Shown piece by piece: positions 42,543 to 54,329 of a stretch of 64,000 bases of DNA (its first letter is position 1; each line of letters starts with the position of its first letter). The position numbers were made by a program, and so were the translations under genes. This stretch comes from Raphanus sativus. Taxonomy: Eukaryota > Streptophyta > Magnoliopsida > Brassicales > Brassicaceae. The notes below the pieces were generated by a model, which worked only from the letters and a program-made list of their open reading frames with translations, was not told where the DNA came from and ran no database searches. The stretch lies in NCBI RefSeq assembly GCF_000801105.2, contig NC_079514.1:24902293-24966292 (forward strand), given 5' to 3'.

Positions 42543-42912
42543 TGTGACAGCATTTACCTTCTTACTCTTTATCTTTACTATCTTTTACCTTTTAGTAAGT
42601 TACCGTTACTAAAGAGATGAGTCACGGGTTGCATCCCGATTACTGGTCGTCTGTTTGACCGTTCAGAATCTTTTCCTTGTACTGCCTTTGTCATTTTGCT
42701 AATCATCAATCAAAACCGTATTATCTTATCTCCTCTCTAAACTCTCTCTCTCTCTCTTACGCATACATCATTATTGCTGTATTGCTTTGATCATCATATT
42801 TGAAGGTGACGTTTCTGTGCTCAGATCACCTTTTATTCCTTGATTGTATTGCTCTTTAAATCTTCGGTAGATTTACAGAGGAATTTATCACTCATCACCT
42901 TTTGCTGTCTCA
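42543..42912 (+). repeat. Reina-like 3' LTR, 370 bp
   Basis: Partner of 37535-37903; followed by AGCTG. Confidence 0.9.
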
Positions 42913-43007
42913 AGCTGCTATGAAACGATCAGCGCTATGTCGTTTTGGTTCTTAATGGCTTTTTCTACGTCAGTGGTTGACTTGGACGGGAAGCTAGAGG
43001 GATTCAT
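42913..43007 (-). pseudogene. Serpin exon 1, 5' piece with start codon
   Basis: Minus strand from the ATG at 43007: MNPSSFPSKSTTDVEKAIKN followed by QNDIALIVS and an in-frame stop where a normal serpin would read through to the LFST segment. The sequence continues across the Gypsy insertion at 37534. The stop shows that the gene was broken independently of the insertion. Confidence 0.75.
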
Positions 43008-43400
43008 TGTGATCTAGCTATGATTCTGTGATTGAGAAAACTTCGTGGGGGTTAAGTAATATTTTATAGGTTTAGATAAATCGTCTTTAGGATTCGATAA
43101 GTAGGAGTCGGTTATATAGTGTTTTTTCTGTTTTTGAAAATAGTCGGTTAGGTAATGTTTTTACCTTTTTAATTTTTTTTCCCTTTTTCTTCGATTATCC
43201 TTTTTTGTTAAATTTACTTTTTCATATATTTATCATTTAATATAATTCCTTTTGATAAAAAAGTTAAATTCAAATCTATTAAAAAAACAGATTTAAATTC
43301 ATTTTAATAACTAATCTTTAGAAATTTTGGAAATTCTTCTTGCTTATGAGCCTGAAGTTTTTAGTTACTTAGATTCTATCAAAAGTTGTAATCTTGATGT
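43008..43400. other. Serpin 5' flank, nothing recognised
   Basis: AT-rich, between the divergent starts of the serpin and S4-domain remnants. No clear TATA box can be assigned. Confidence 0.4.
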
Positions 43401-45426
43401 AACCCACCAAAGAAAAATTGCAGTTTTGGGAAGATGTCACGTTGCAGAAGCAATGTAGGAGATGTAAGAGCTTCTCCTCAAAGGAGTTGGAGACCAAGCT
43501 ATTGCTAAGGAAGTCAAACACATCCTTGAAATGGTATTGGCCGGTATTTGTATACCCTTTTGAACTCTCTCTCTCTCTGTTTCAATTTCATTCTCTTGTG
43601 GGGGTTGGTTGTAGGCAAGACGTGCAACATCAAGAAGAGAAGTTCTTCACACTGATTTTGTTACATATCCTGTTGTTAAGAAATCAGTTTCATTCCTGGG
43701 AAAACTTGCTGATGTTGCAGGGAGGTTACCTTAGGTCAGTTTTCACCTTTAAAGTATAATATTTCCTCTGAGATTGTAAGCGTAACGCTGTGGAATTGTG
43801 TTTTTTTTTGTCTTAGGCTGAGCGGTGGAGGACATCCTGATGTCTTATAACCAATGACCCCGATATAGTTCATGATTTCTTGAGCTTTTGTTCATTATCT
43901 GAGTCTGAATATGTTTTTTCAACTTCTAGTAGGGCTGGGCAAAAAATCCGAACCCGAAAAACCGAACCGAACCCGATCCGAAAAAGTAGCACCGAACCCG
44001 AACTGAAATTGATTAAATATCCGAACAGGTTCAAAATTTTGGTATTTAAAGAACCGAAACCGAACCCGATCCGAACCGAAATATTTTGGGTACCCGAATG
44101 TATCCGAAATAAATTTATATACTTAAATATATACATTATTTTTATATATAATGTATATTAAAAATATTAAAAATATATAAGATACCTTTAAGTTTTCCAA
44201 AGTACTCAGAAAATATATGCAAATAGTCAAAAGTAAATGTTTAAAATATCTAAAGTATACTGAAAACACCAAAATAGTTAAATATATATTGATTCTTTAT
44301 CCAAATATTCAAAGAAAACCAATTTATATGTTAAATTAAGGTATTTTGACATATATGTTATGAAAATTTATATGTAATATATTATCTTTCTTATAGATTT
44401 TGAAAATTTAAAGTATATAATGAATTTTGAAAATTTAAAAACATTTTAAATGGGTTATCCGAACCCGAACCGAACCCGTAAAGATTCGAACCGAACCCGA
44501 ACCGAAATTTAGAAATATCCGAATGGGGCTGAAATCTTTGACCCCGAAAACCCGAAACCCGAATGGACTGAACTGAAATCCGAATGGGTACCGAACGCCC
44601 AGCCCTAACTTCTAGTATCAGAGGGAATTTTGGGTTTCAAGCTTGTTCCCATGGCGACTTCCTTGGAGCAATTCTTCAGCTCCATTAACATTGTTTCTTT
44701 TGGCTACTTGACTTTGATGGTACTGAAGGAAGAAAAAGGAGCTCTAGTCCTGATAGTTCCTGACCTAGTTGACTTTACAGCTCTTGGCAATGTTAAACCT
44801 TTCTTGTTTGTGTATATAACCCATTAACCAAGATCTCGCTTAGCAGTACTCTGACCTTGTGAATGAATCTTTCATAGGTTGGGAATCTTCCATACCTTTG
44901 CTTGCTCTTGAATACGAATCTCCTAGGTATGAGCATTGATTCCTTAAGAACATGTAGCTTCCTCTTGCATGTGTATGCATTGGCTTGATTCTTCTGTTTT
45001 GTTAGGACTAATACATTCAAAACCATTGAAGCCTCGTTGAGAATTGATGCGGTACCTAGTGCTGGTTTCAAGGTTTCGCGGTTAAAGCTAGTTGATCGGA
45101 TTAGGTAACTTAGCTTTATTTTCTTTTCAATCTTTCATTGCATTCTCATATTTGCTGAGAGAAGAGATCATTCATCTTTGATGCCTCGCAGTAGTGTGAA
45201 CGTTCGGGTTAACTGGACAACTGTTACCAAGAATGGAACCACGGTAAAGACTGGTGATGTTGTCTCTGTTTGTGGGAAAGGAAGACTAGAGGTAAGACTG
45301 TTAGAAGTGAGTTTACTTAGTTTTTGGTTTAAAAAAACGTTAATTGTGGGTGTTAATGCACAGATTGGAGAGATCAACGAAACAAAGGGAAATTTGCAGT
45401 TGAGATCATCTATCTGTAAGCATTAA
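43401..45426 (+). pseudogene. S4-domain RNA-binding protein (At1g53120-like), decayed
   Basis: Exon remnants in order: AEAMxEM-type start region (43420-43550); ARRATSRREVLHTDFVTYPV (43616-43680) continuing KKSVSFLGKLADVAG; GHPDVL...NDPDIV (about 43825-43870); GILGF...SHGDFLGAIL (about 44620-44680); AGFKVSRLKLVDRI (about 45060-45102); VNVRVNWTTVTKNGTTVKTG and DVVSVCGKGRLE (45189-45291); and IGEINETK (45363-45386). The latter parts form an S4 RNA-binding domain like the YlmH family. Several frameshifts and stops, plus a hAT MITE inside the gene (43930-44607), show it is dead. From memory it matches Arabidopsis At1g53120. Exon limits are approximate. Confidence 0.75.
43930..44607. mobile_element. 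hAT-type MITE, 678 bp
   Basis: Inverted ends TAGGGCTGGGC / GCCCAGCCCTA and an 8-bp target duplication ACTTCTAG at 43922-43929 and 44608-44615. The ends are rich in CCGAACCCGA repeats, the middle is AT-rich, and there is no transposase. It splits an exon of the S4-domain pseudogene. Confidence 0.92.
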
Positions 45427-45661
45427 AACTGTAACAAGTTATCAAAGGATCTTTTTTTTCTTATTATAAACTCATACTTACTTTCATCCCTTTTCTTTTA
45501 TTTGTTGACATTTTGTAGAATTGTAGCAAAGTTCATACGAATATAGTTAAATCTTGAATTTCTTTTGTTCTTTTTTTGTAATGTACAAAGCTATAGTAGA
45601 TTCTCTTTTATACTGTAAAAGAACCGACCAAAGTGCTACCGAATAAGGTAGACATTTCCTA
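45427..45661. other. Short intergenic stretch
   Basis: S4 pseudogene 3' flank. Nothing recognised. Confidence 0.4.
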
Positions 45662-45859
45662 TTAAAGGTACTTCGTCAGGCCAAATGAACGTGGTTTTCT
45701 GACATCTCCAGAATTAACATGCCATGTTTGAAGTTCTAAATCTATAACTTCATTAGCTAAAACCAAATGAGGATTATAGGTTGCAGTTATTAGAACGTAT
45801 AGGATTAAGAAGAGAAGTGAAGTGGATTTAATGAAAGTACTGTGGATCTTAATGACCAT
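45662..45859 (-). pseudogene. Secreted-peptide N-terminus, possible GRIM REAPER remnant
   Basis: 65 codons on the minus strand: MVIKIHSTFIKSTSLLFLIL followed by YVLITATYNPHLVLANE, a plain signal peptide, then a short acidic/polar tail and a stop. No cysteine-rich Stig1 domain follows. In Arabidopsis the GRIM REAPER gene (At1g53130) lies between the homologues of the S4 and dynamin genes found on either side here, as I recall. On position and type it could be what is left of that gene. The identity is not shown by a diagnostic motif. Confidence 0.3.
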
Positions 45860-45976
45860 TTTGTTTCAGAGTAATAATTAGCCAAATACAGAGTTTGGCC
45901 TTTAGAGCAGAAAAGAGTGGCACTCGAGGGAAGATATGTGTTCTTGCGAATGAAGACACATGATTGTAAATTCTGA
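45860..45976. other. Flank before Helitron
   Basis: No feature recognised. Confidence 0.3.
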
Positions 45977-47065
45977 TCAATACCATTAAAACAGGATCAT
46001 TCCTGAATTATACCCTTAATGAATATTTTAAATTTTCCAAAAATATCCTTAATGATATGAACAAACTAAAAAATTCATTAATGGCATTATGGTTTTTCGA
46101 TTTTGTGGGTCTATTTCAACATTTAGATGGGCTTGCTAACTAATTAAATGGGTTATGTTTTTATATAATCAAATTCAAATTCCATAAACTTTTTAATATC
46201 AATACCACAAATTAAAGTCTGCAATAATTTTAATAAGTTGATATTAGAGATTGAAATTCTACATGAGGATGAGACTTAATCAAAAATATTATTGGCCAGT
46301 TTATATGTTTAGCAATATTTTATATAAATTATAAATCTTTAAAATTATATAATAGTCCAACTAAGTATTTCGGATAAAACCAATGTTTTGAAAACCGACC
46401 CGGACACTGAACCGGACGATTTACCGGGTTACTGGGTCATTGAGTCGACCGCAGGTAAACCACAGATGAACCGCAGATTAATAAATAAATTAGTTTTATT
46501 ATATAATAATATATTAGCTAATAAAATAAAAAAAATAAAAATATATAAAACTAAAGTTACTACTTTCTAAATATCTTTAAAACATAAAATAATAATTTGG
46601 ATATGTATATATTTTATGTTTAATAAACATTTAGAATACTTAACTTAACTTTTTATATTTTTATTTTCATTTGATATACAACTAAAAAAAATTATCTGCT
46701 GGTTCAACCGATACCGGGTTTTGGGTTTTAGTTGGTTTGAGCGGGTTTTTGCGGGTTTTTAAATTTTGGGTTTTTTACAAAATCCAACCCGAATTTTTTT
46801 CGATCACCGGGTTTTCCGGTTCAACTGCGGGTCCGAGTCGGATTTCAAAACACTGGATAAAACCATTATTTAATTTATTTACAAACATAAAAAATGGTTG
46901 TGACGCATTTTAAATTTCGTCATACTGTACACACTGTAAGAAACCCGCATAATTGAGACTTGATCATATCATAGTTTATATAATTAAAACGAAGAATTAT
47001 CAATCTTTATGTTGAAAAAACAACAAAAAAAATACCCGCTCTTTTAAGAGCGGGTCAGAATCTAG
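45977..47065 (+). mobile_element. Non-autonomous Helitron with nested MITE
   Basis: Starts TCAATACCATTAAAACAGG after A. Ends with the hairpin ACCCGCTCTTTTAAGAGCGGGT, then CAGAATCTAG before T. A hAT MITE is nested at 46381-46855. Confidence 0.8.
46381..46855. mobile_element. hAT-type MITE, 475 bp
   Basis: Inverted ends CAATGTTTTGAAAACCGACC and, reversed, CAGTGTTTTGAAATCCGACT. An 8-bp target duplication GATAAAAC lies at 46373-46380 and 46856-46863. There is no coding capacity. Confidence 0.92.
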
Positions 47066-47505
47066 TTTTAATATTTAAAAAAGAATTTTATTTGTGTTAG
47101 GCAATTGCTTAAAATGAATTGATTATTCCTCGGATCTAGGCCAAAGATGGAGTATCATGTAATGCACGACTCCACGTTTGATTACTATTAAGTTCAATGG
47201 GTAAAATCTAGTTAAGAAAAGATGTAAACATATAATTAACATATCATAAAACGAATGGACGTAGATATGTCCTAAAAAAGATGCATGTAGTCTCTTCCGA
47301 ATAAGGTTGAGAAATGATATAAAAAGAGTCGAGATATCACTTTATCCAATAGCTAATGATATTCTAAATAGCAACTAAATTGGAATAGTATAAGCAATAA
47401 TTCATACACCTAGTATAAACCAACCAAAAAGCAAGAAAATTCTAACACACACCTAAAAAAAGTACATAAACATTATTGTTTGTGTACATAACATTAAAAT
47501 TAAAA
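47066..47505. other. AT-rich spacer
   Basis: No gene or repeat recognised. Confidence 0.4.
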
Positions 47506-49258
47506 TCCTCTATATATTATTTTAGGAGCACTAAAACAAAATAACCTCAAGTTGATGTGTTATTTACACAATGCCATTTCCTAGGTGGCATTCTCACATT
47601 CACTCTTACCCACTTCTTTTAAAAACCCTTTCATTACTAGAAAAATTACATTGTTTTGCCATTGTCAAATCTGTCCAAATTGTGTTATAACACATGATAA
47701 ATTGCTACAATCATTAAACATAATAATAGATGATTAATTTTTCAATCAATCATTTATGTTATGATATTGTTTTCCATATATAACAAAGTCACAAAGTTAA
47801 GTTGTTTCCATAATAATTCATTTCGTTTAATGGTCTGAGAATTTGGATTGACTAAATTAACTTGCATAAGTCTCATTGGCGATGACCATAATATATTGTT
47901 CAATGTTATGTTTTTTTTGTAAACAATCGATTAATACTTTTGGTTTTGTCTATGACAAAAGTCAAATAGAAAAAATCATACATAATAATATTATATATTA
48001 TATTTCATTAAATTATATATGACTTTTATCTGATAAAATAACTTATAGTATATATGACGTTAAATACCGTATATTGATCCACTTCTTTATATATATTAAA
48101 AAAAAGAAGCTACAATATACATTACTAAATTTTTTGTAAGTTTTTTTAATTTATTGAGAATCTAAATTAGAAGATATATTTGACGAGATCTCTTGAAATC
48201 CCTTAACTCAAGCACCAATTTTTTTTGACTAAACAATCAACATAAATGTTGATAGACCAAATTATGATTCAATAAAAATTTGTCGCTTCTTTAATATTGT
48301 CAAATCTCATAGTCAATATTATTTTCTATTTGTTTCTTCCTTAATTGTAAGACTTTCCAAATTTTTTAAATTTTTTAATAAAAGTTAGGGATTGTTAGTA
48401 TTAAATTTAAGAGAGAATTTTTGTTTTGTTTTGAAATTAAGTGGAACTAACCCTAACTGTAGGGTATACTATATATAAATCAAGTGAACTTTACTCTACA
48501 GTTTCACAACCTACAAGGATTAAGACTAGAAAAATAAAATGCTACGAATTTCATCTCTCACTTGAAGTCAAAGAAATCAATGTTGTAGATTAAAGTGAAA
48601 ATCATTAAACTTTGAAAGTTATACTCGGCTGCTGGTGGAGAGACCATTGAAATAGATTTCGTAGATGCAAAAATTAGTTGTTGTTAGTCTTTATATTTTT
48701 TTCTCAACTACTATTATGTGTTTCAGCTAATGCTATAGTTTTTTTTTATTTTTTTTATGGAGATAAAATACATGTAATTATTAAGAAAGATTTAGTTTCA
48801 CAATTTGATCATTTACTGAAACATGGGTGTTCTAAGCTTTTGTTTAACTTTTCTTTTACACTCTCTTACGGCACTATTGACAACAGTTTTTTAGCAATTT
48901 TTAATCAAATTATGTTTTGTTATATTTTGTTTCTGCATGGTTTTATTTGTCTATTTCATATGTTTCGTTTCATCTTTTATTTACGATTTTTAATGATAAC
49001 AATTATATATTATATATCTATGTTTTATTTTATTTTAAATCATAATTTATCTTTTATTAATATCCACTTACTCTTATTGATTCACTTCCACGATATATGT
49101 TCCAAGTAAACTTTCAAAACGAATACACAAGTTTAAAAATAAAATTCACATACAGTGTAATTTGTTTTTATGATTTTACATGTATAATGTCTATTTAATT
49201 CAATTTGATCATCTCTTAAAATCTATTCATTCCGCGCATGGCGCGGATTATCACTTAG
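47506..49258 (+). mobile_element. Probable Helitron with variant 3' end
   Basis: Starts TCCTCTATATATTATTTTAGG after A. Ends with the hairpin CCGCGCATGGCGCGG followed by ATTATCACTTAG before T. The last four bases are TTAG rather than the usual CTAG, so the call is less firm. The 143-codon hydrophobic frame at 48678 uses a TTG start and is not a supported gene. Confidence 0.55.
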
Positions 49259-50441
49259 TATTAAACAACAACTAAGAGCCATCATCTAAAGCATGGACTC
49301 TCAAAATAAATTTGGTTTAGCAATCAAATATGCCGTTTCTTAGATGATCATAACATATCCGACTCTTACAATTTTATGTAATAGTAATTCAATGTGATGT
49401 TTTGCCTAACAACAAACAGAAAATTGGATGATTTTGTACATAAACTAGAGTCAATACTATCCAGAAAAGAGTATGTGACATCTCACAAATTAGTCGACAT
49501 AAAGAGGAGAAAAGAAGATCAGAACACATATTCAACATGCTTACCACTAGACTTTAAAGACATGATCTACTTTCTTGAGTTTGACATCAGTCATATAAAC
49601 TCAAGAAATGTCAATTGCAAATTCTACTAACTCCAGTTACTGATGATTCAACAGATTTTCAAGCTTCCGACTCTGTAAAACTAGGAGACCAAGAGATAAC
49701 ACACTTACGTAACAAACAAAAATCTCAATCAATGTTACTGTAAAAAATCAATTTCAACAGGTCATCATCATATGATGCAGGATTCCAGAAATTGTTAACA
49801 TGTCTTTCACTTGTTTAGAATGCTCACTGAAGGTTTAGGGGCATAGAATAAAACATAAACATTCAAGATTCAGAAGATAAAAACAGACAAGAAACATTAA
49901 AGAGGGAAACACAAAATACAAACAATCAATATTCAAAGAAAATAATACTACAATCTACAGTCTTTGACATATGTTGATCTACAAAAGTCTAAGATACAGT
50001 TTCATAAAAGATTACTAACGCTGTTTAAAATAATCACTGAAGTTTGAGAGTATAACACAAAACAGAAACACTCAAAATTTAAGGAAACTACACCACAATA
50101 TATATGCAGGAGTCTCTCACATACTTTGATCTAAAAGAGACTCCAAGACACATTCATTTCACAAACTTAGAGACCTTAATACATGCAATAGAGATTACAA
50201 ACACTGTAAACGTACAAAGTAATGTTCCAATATATCAAAGTAAAATATCTACCAGTTCATAGCAATCAATTTCTAGACTCTCACGGATGCTATACCAATG
50301 AAAGAAATGTTGACAAGTCATGTTAAAATAAAATTCCAGGTTCTTTAGTTTACGTATATATCACTTAACATACTTTGTAGATTTTTTTCATATGTACAAA
50401 CAACAATCTATACGAGAGAAAAAGCCAAGAAAGACATATAC
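49259..50441. other. AT-rich region without a recognised gene
   Basis: Several similar segments with the pattern ACTCAAGATT / CACTGAAGG TTTAG occur near 49820, 50035 and 50100, which hints at local duplications. No domain-bearing frame. Confidence 0.4.
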
Positions 50442-50491
50442 CTGCATGAACAAAGCCTTGGAGTCAATGAACAACTTTTGAAGCACAACCC

Positions 50492-51044
50492 TAAACAATT
50501 GAAACTAGTCATTACTTAATGTATATATCTCCTTGTGATTTTCATCAATTAAATTACAAACAAGTTTGAAAAAGCACACTCATACCTGAGAAAATTCAGA
50601 ATGTGTAGTAACAAAGAAATCTGCTACACATCAAATGAGCACCTTCTGAAGCACATGCATACCTGAGAAAACCAGAATTAATTAGTCTAAGCTTTGGGTA
50701 ATAAAGTATGGAATCTATTTACGGTTCATAGTCTCTGTCTCAAAACTTGGTTTAAGTCGTTGGTGAGTCAACAAAACAACTCAATGTTTGGTTCGTACTC
50801 TGTCTTTAAAGACTTGGTTTAAGCCGTTTTCCATCCAACATGCTAAAAACCAACATGTAGCTGTTGTCTAAATATTTGTCAAGGCTTGTTGTGAAGTAAA
50901 GGAGTCTGTTTTTGATCCATATTACTTGTCTTAAACTCTTCTCAAGCCTTGTGGATATCGTTAATTGTAAAGATTTGGTTTTTGATTCATAGTCTCTTCC
51001 ATCCACCCTTAGTCGTTTTCACATGCAATAAGTCCATTAAGAGC
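50492..51044. other. Edge of minisatellite, degenerate copies
   Basis: Contains diverged relatives of the repeat (TTGGTTTAAGCCGTT, CAAGCCTTGTGG) spaced every 60-80 bp. No gene. Confidence 0.4.
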
Positions 51045-53000
51045 TTTTATAAGCCGTGGGTTCCATAAACAGAGTTGTTGGTCGTTTTTCCATCCAACAA
51101 CTCCAAAATCAATTGATAGGATTCATATAGAAAAGCCGTGGGTACTGGTAAAGCAATGAACCTGTTTTCAGTTTATAGTCTTTGTCTAATTTTTTTATAA
51201 GCCGTGGGTAACTCACATTCTTTTTCTTAAAGACTTCATAAGCCGTGGGTTGAAAGTCACAATCTTTGTCTTAAACTTCATAAGATGTGGGTTCAAAGTC
51301 ATTGTCTAAGACTTCATAAGCGTGGGTAACTCTGAATCTTTGTCTTAAATACTTCATAAGCCGTGGGTAGTTAGTCTTAAAGACCATAAGCCCTGGGTTC
51401 AATCAAAGTCATTGTCTAAGACTTCATAAGCCGTGGGTAACTCTGAATATTTGTCTTAAAGACTTCATAAGCCGTGGGTAGTTAGTCTTAAAGATCATAA
51501 GCCGTGGGTTCAATCAAAGTCTTTGTCTAAGACTTTATAAGCTGTGGTTAACTTTGAATCTTTGTCTTAAAGACTTCATAAGCTGTGGGTAGTTAGTTAG
51601 TCTTAAAGACCATAAGCCGTGGGTTCAATCAAGTCTTTGTCTAAGACTTTACAAGCTGTAGTTAACTTTAAATCTTTGTCTTAAAGACTTTATAAGCCGT
51701 GGGTTCAATCAAAGTCTTTGTCTTAAAGACTTCATAAGCCGTGGGTTCAATCAAAGTCTTTGTCTAAGACTTTATAAGCCGTGGGTAGTTAGTTAGTTTA
51801 AAGACCATAAGCCGTGGGTTCAATCAAAGTCTTTGTCTAAGACTTTATAAGCTGTGGTAAACTTTGAATCTTTGTCTTAAAGACTTCATAAGCCGTGGGT
51901 ATTTAGTTAGTCTTAAAGACCATAAGCCGGGGGTTCAATCAAAGTCTTTGTTTAAGACTTTATAAGCTGTACGGTTTACTTTGAATCTTTGTCTTAAAGA
52001 CTTCATAAGCCGTGGGAAGTAAGTCTTTGTCTTAATAATTTATAAGCCGTGGGTAACTCACGTTCTTTGTATTAAAGACTTCATAAGCCGTGGGTACTCA
52101 CATTCTTTTTCTTGAAGATTTTGTAAGCCGTGGGTAACTTAAGCCATTGTCTAAAGACTTTACAGTGTACCGTTTGTCATTTTATCCATCCAATATACAT
52201 CTTCTTTGTCTTTATAAGCCGTGGGTAAGTCACATTCTTTGTCTTACAGACTTCATAAGCCGTGGGTACTCACATTCTTTGTCTTGAAGATTTTGTAAAC
52301 CGTGGGTAATTCAAGCCATTGTCTAAAGACTTTACAGTGTACCTTTTGTCATTTTATCCATCCAATATACACCTTCATTGTCTTTGAATCTCTAGACTTT
52401 TTTGGTAAGCCGTGGGTCGTTATGATCCATCCAACGTTTCTTAGCCTCTGTCTAAAGACATTTGTGTTGTAAGCCGAGGGTCATTTGATCCATCCAACGG
52501 TTCATAGTCTCTGTCTAAAGACCTTTGTTTTGTAAGCCGAGGGTCATTTGATCCATCCAACGTTTGATAGTCACTGTCTAAAGACTTTATAGTAAGTCGT
52601 GGGTCATTTTGTTTCATAGTCTCTGTCTAAAGACCTTTGTGTTGTAAGCCGAGGGTCATTTGATCCATCCAACGTTTGATAGTCTCTGTCTAAAGACCTT
52701 TGTTTTGTAAGCCGTGGGTCATTTCGTTTCATAGTCTCTGTCTAAAGACCTTTTTTTGTAAGCCGAGGGTCATTTTTTATTGCAAGCCGTGGGTACACAA
52801 CACAATCAAAGTCTTTGTCTAAAGACTTTTCTTAAACCATTTGTTGTTTTTTACAAGCCGTGGGTACACAACACAATCAAAGTCTCTGTCTAAATACTTT
52901 TCTTAAACCGTTTGTTGTTTATTGCAAGACGTGGGTACACAATCACAGTCTCTGTCTAAGAGACTTTTCGTTTGTTGTTTATGTAAGCCGAGGGTAAACT
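51045..53000. repeat. ~2 kb minisatellite, core AAGCCGTGGGT
   Basis: About 35 imperfect copies of a unit with core (T)AAGCCGTGGGT(A/T), spaced mostly 30-90 bp apart. Most also contain a palindrome of the type AAGTCTTTGTCTTAAAGACTT. The left half has TTCAATCAAAGTC spacers. The right half has ATCCATCCAACG spacers and the GCCGAGGGT variant. No reading frame is conserved through it. I do not recognise this repeat. Confidence 0.9.
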
Positions 53001-53718
53001 AAAGTATGTCATACTTTCTATCCTTTGCTTAGACATGCACTACCACCAACCAATCATTGTTGGGAGATATGGTTTAAATTTTCTCAGGGACTAGAGTTCA
53101 CGCAACGGGAGGGAAAATGTCCCCAAAATAAGAATCTGACAGAACGCTATTAGATTAGTGTGTCTGCCTATGATCTTTTTGGGATTTGATAAAACTAAAG
53201 CCAAATATAAACGAGGAAACAAATCAGTAAAACAGAGGAAAAGCGCTTATCTGTTTTTTCTGATTCAGACGTATCTTCAGTTGTCTCAGAGATCTTTTCC
53301 AGAGATGATGCACTATGGTATCTGTCAGTACTGGCTTCTCCACACAAACATTCTGTATAAAGAAAAAAAGAAACAAAAACAGAGCGACATTATCATTTGT
53401 ATTGGGTGATAAAACAGCTGACAGAAGAAACTTGAAATTCAAAACAAATCTCTGTCTCAATATTAGGTTCGCTATATCTATCCGCATCAAACTGTTAACT
53501 AAAAGCAATCGTCCCATATGTTATCCTTCAAAAGTAATATATACAGAGCAATCAGCAGTAGTGATAAATAAACGGTAGCACAAGAAAGAAATCAATTAGA
53601 TTCAAACGTATGTATATAAGCATCTACTCTGTTCACTTTACACAATCGATCATAAGTTCCGATCTAGATAATATCCATACCTAGAAGCACAATCAAAACT
53701 TTACAAGAAATCACATAC
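53001..53718. other. Right flank of minisatellite
   Basis: No certain gene. On the minus strand 53400-53220 gives a short polar frame (EKISETTEDTSESEKTDKRF), which could be an exon of the same transcript, without further support. Confidence 0.35.
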
Positions 53719-54010
53719 CTCAACGACGGTCTCACGCGGACTCAAGCGCTTCCCATGTAGATTCAAACATCGCTACAAAGATTAAATAAACGAACGATTA
53801 AGGATAATTCAAACCCTAATACATCATCTTTAATAGGATGGCGAAACCCAACCGATCGAATCAGGTTCACGCAAACCCTAAATAAGATAAGAACAAAACA
53901 GAAATAAATTCACGATCTACATATTACTTAAACGAGAAAAAAAAGAAACGTACTCCTCAGAATCTCACCAGGAGAGAGAGAGCGAGCAAGAGCGAGCAAG
54001 AGAGAGAGAG

Positions 54011-54329
54011 AGAGATTCTGCTTTTATTTATTTATCGTTGCATCTTTGTTAGCAATAATTTTCTAACGGATACATTTACGGTTATTATGATCAAACACCA
54101 AAACCAAACCGGTTTGGGATCCGTTAGATACTTTAATCGGACGGTCCTGCATTTTACAGTTATAGCGCACGATTTAACTTTGTCCTCAACGTTCCCATAT
54201 AGATGGGTTCCAATATGGGCCTAACATAGTTTGAAACCAAGGTCCATTAATTCATTTCAAAAGTTTAAACTCCATGTTTTCGTAACACAACGTTTCATCT
54301 GCGAATCTTTAACACTCTTCCCTTCGTCA
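54011..54329. promoter_or_regulatory. Divergent promoter region
   Basis: Lies between the CT-rich exon on the minus strand and the dynamin-like ATG at 54330 on the plus strand. No clear core elements. Confidence 0.35.

Larger units (their letters stand above)
37535..42912 (+). mobile_element. Reina-like Gypsy chromovirus, nearly complete
   Basis: 5378 bp with LTRs 37535-37903 and 42543-42912 (TGTGACAGC...GCTGTCTCA) and 5-bp AGCTG duplications at 37530-37534 and 42913-42917. The primer-binding site TGGTATCAGAGCC is at 37907. There is one long gag-pol frame with a C-terminal chromodomain. The short LTRs and total size fit the Reina lineage. The two LTRs differ at about a dozen places plus small indels by eye, so it is older than the compound Copia. 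It is inserted in serpin exon 1 in the opposite direction. Confidence 0.92.
50442..54010 (-). ncRNA. Possible spliced non-coding transcript, minus strand
   Basis: Exon-like blocks with good splice signals occur on the minus strand. There is a CT-rich first exon ending CCTG before GTGAG (53969). A 54-nt block at 53772-53719 lies between TTTGTAG and GTATGT. Another block, 50491-50442, lies between TTTAG and GTATAT. No long coding frame links them. The minisatellite at 51045-53000 lies between these blocks. It would share a divergent promoter region with the dynamin pseudogene. Splicing is inferred from sequence only. Confidence 0.3.

Noticed and set aside
48678..49109. 143-codon hydrophobic frame
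   Set aside because: It uses a TTG start; the nearby ATG at 48665 runs into a stop. AT-rich composition alone explains the Phe/Ile/Leu content.
49394..49630. 78-codon frame
   Set aside because: No family recognised; AT-rich region with no splice or promoter support.
51045..53000. CRISPR array
   Set aside because: Repeats are imperfect and the spacers are themselves similar; the host is a plant.
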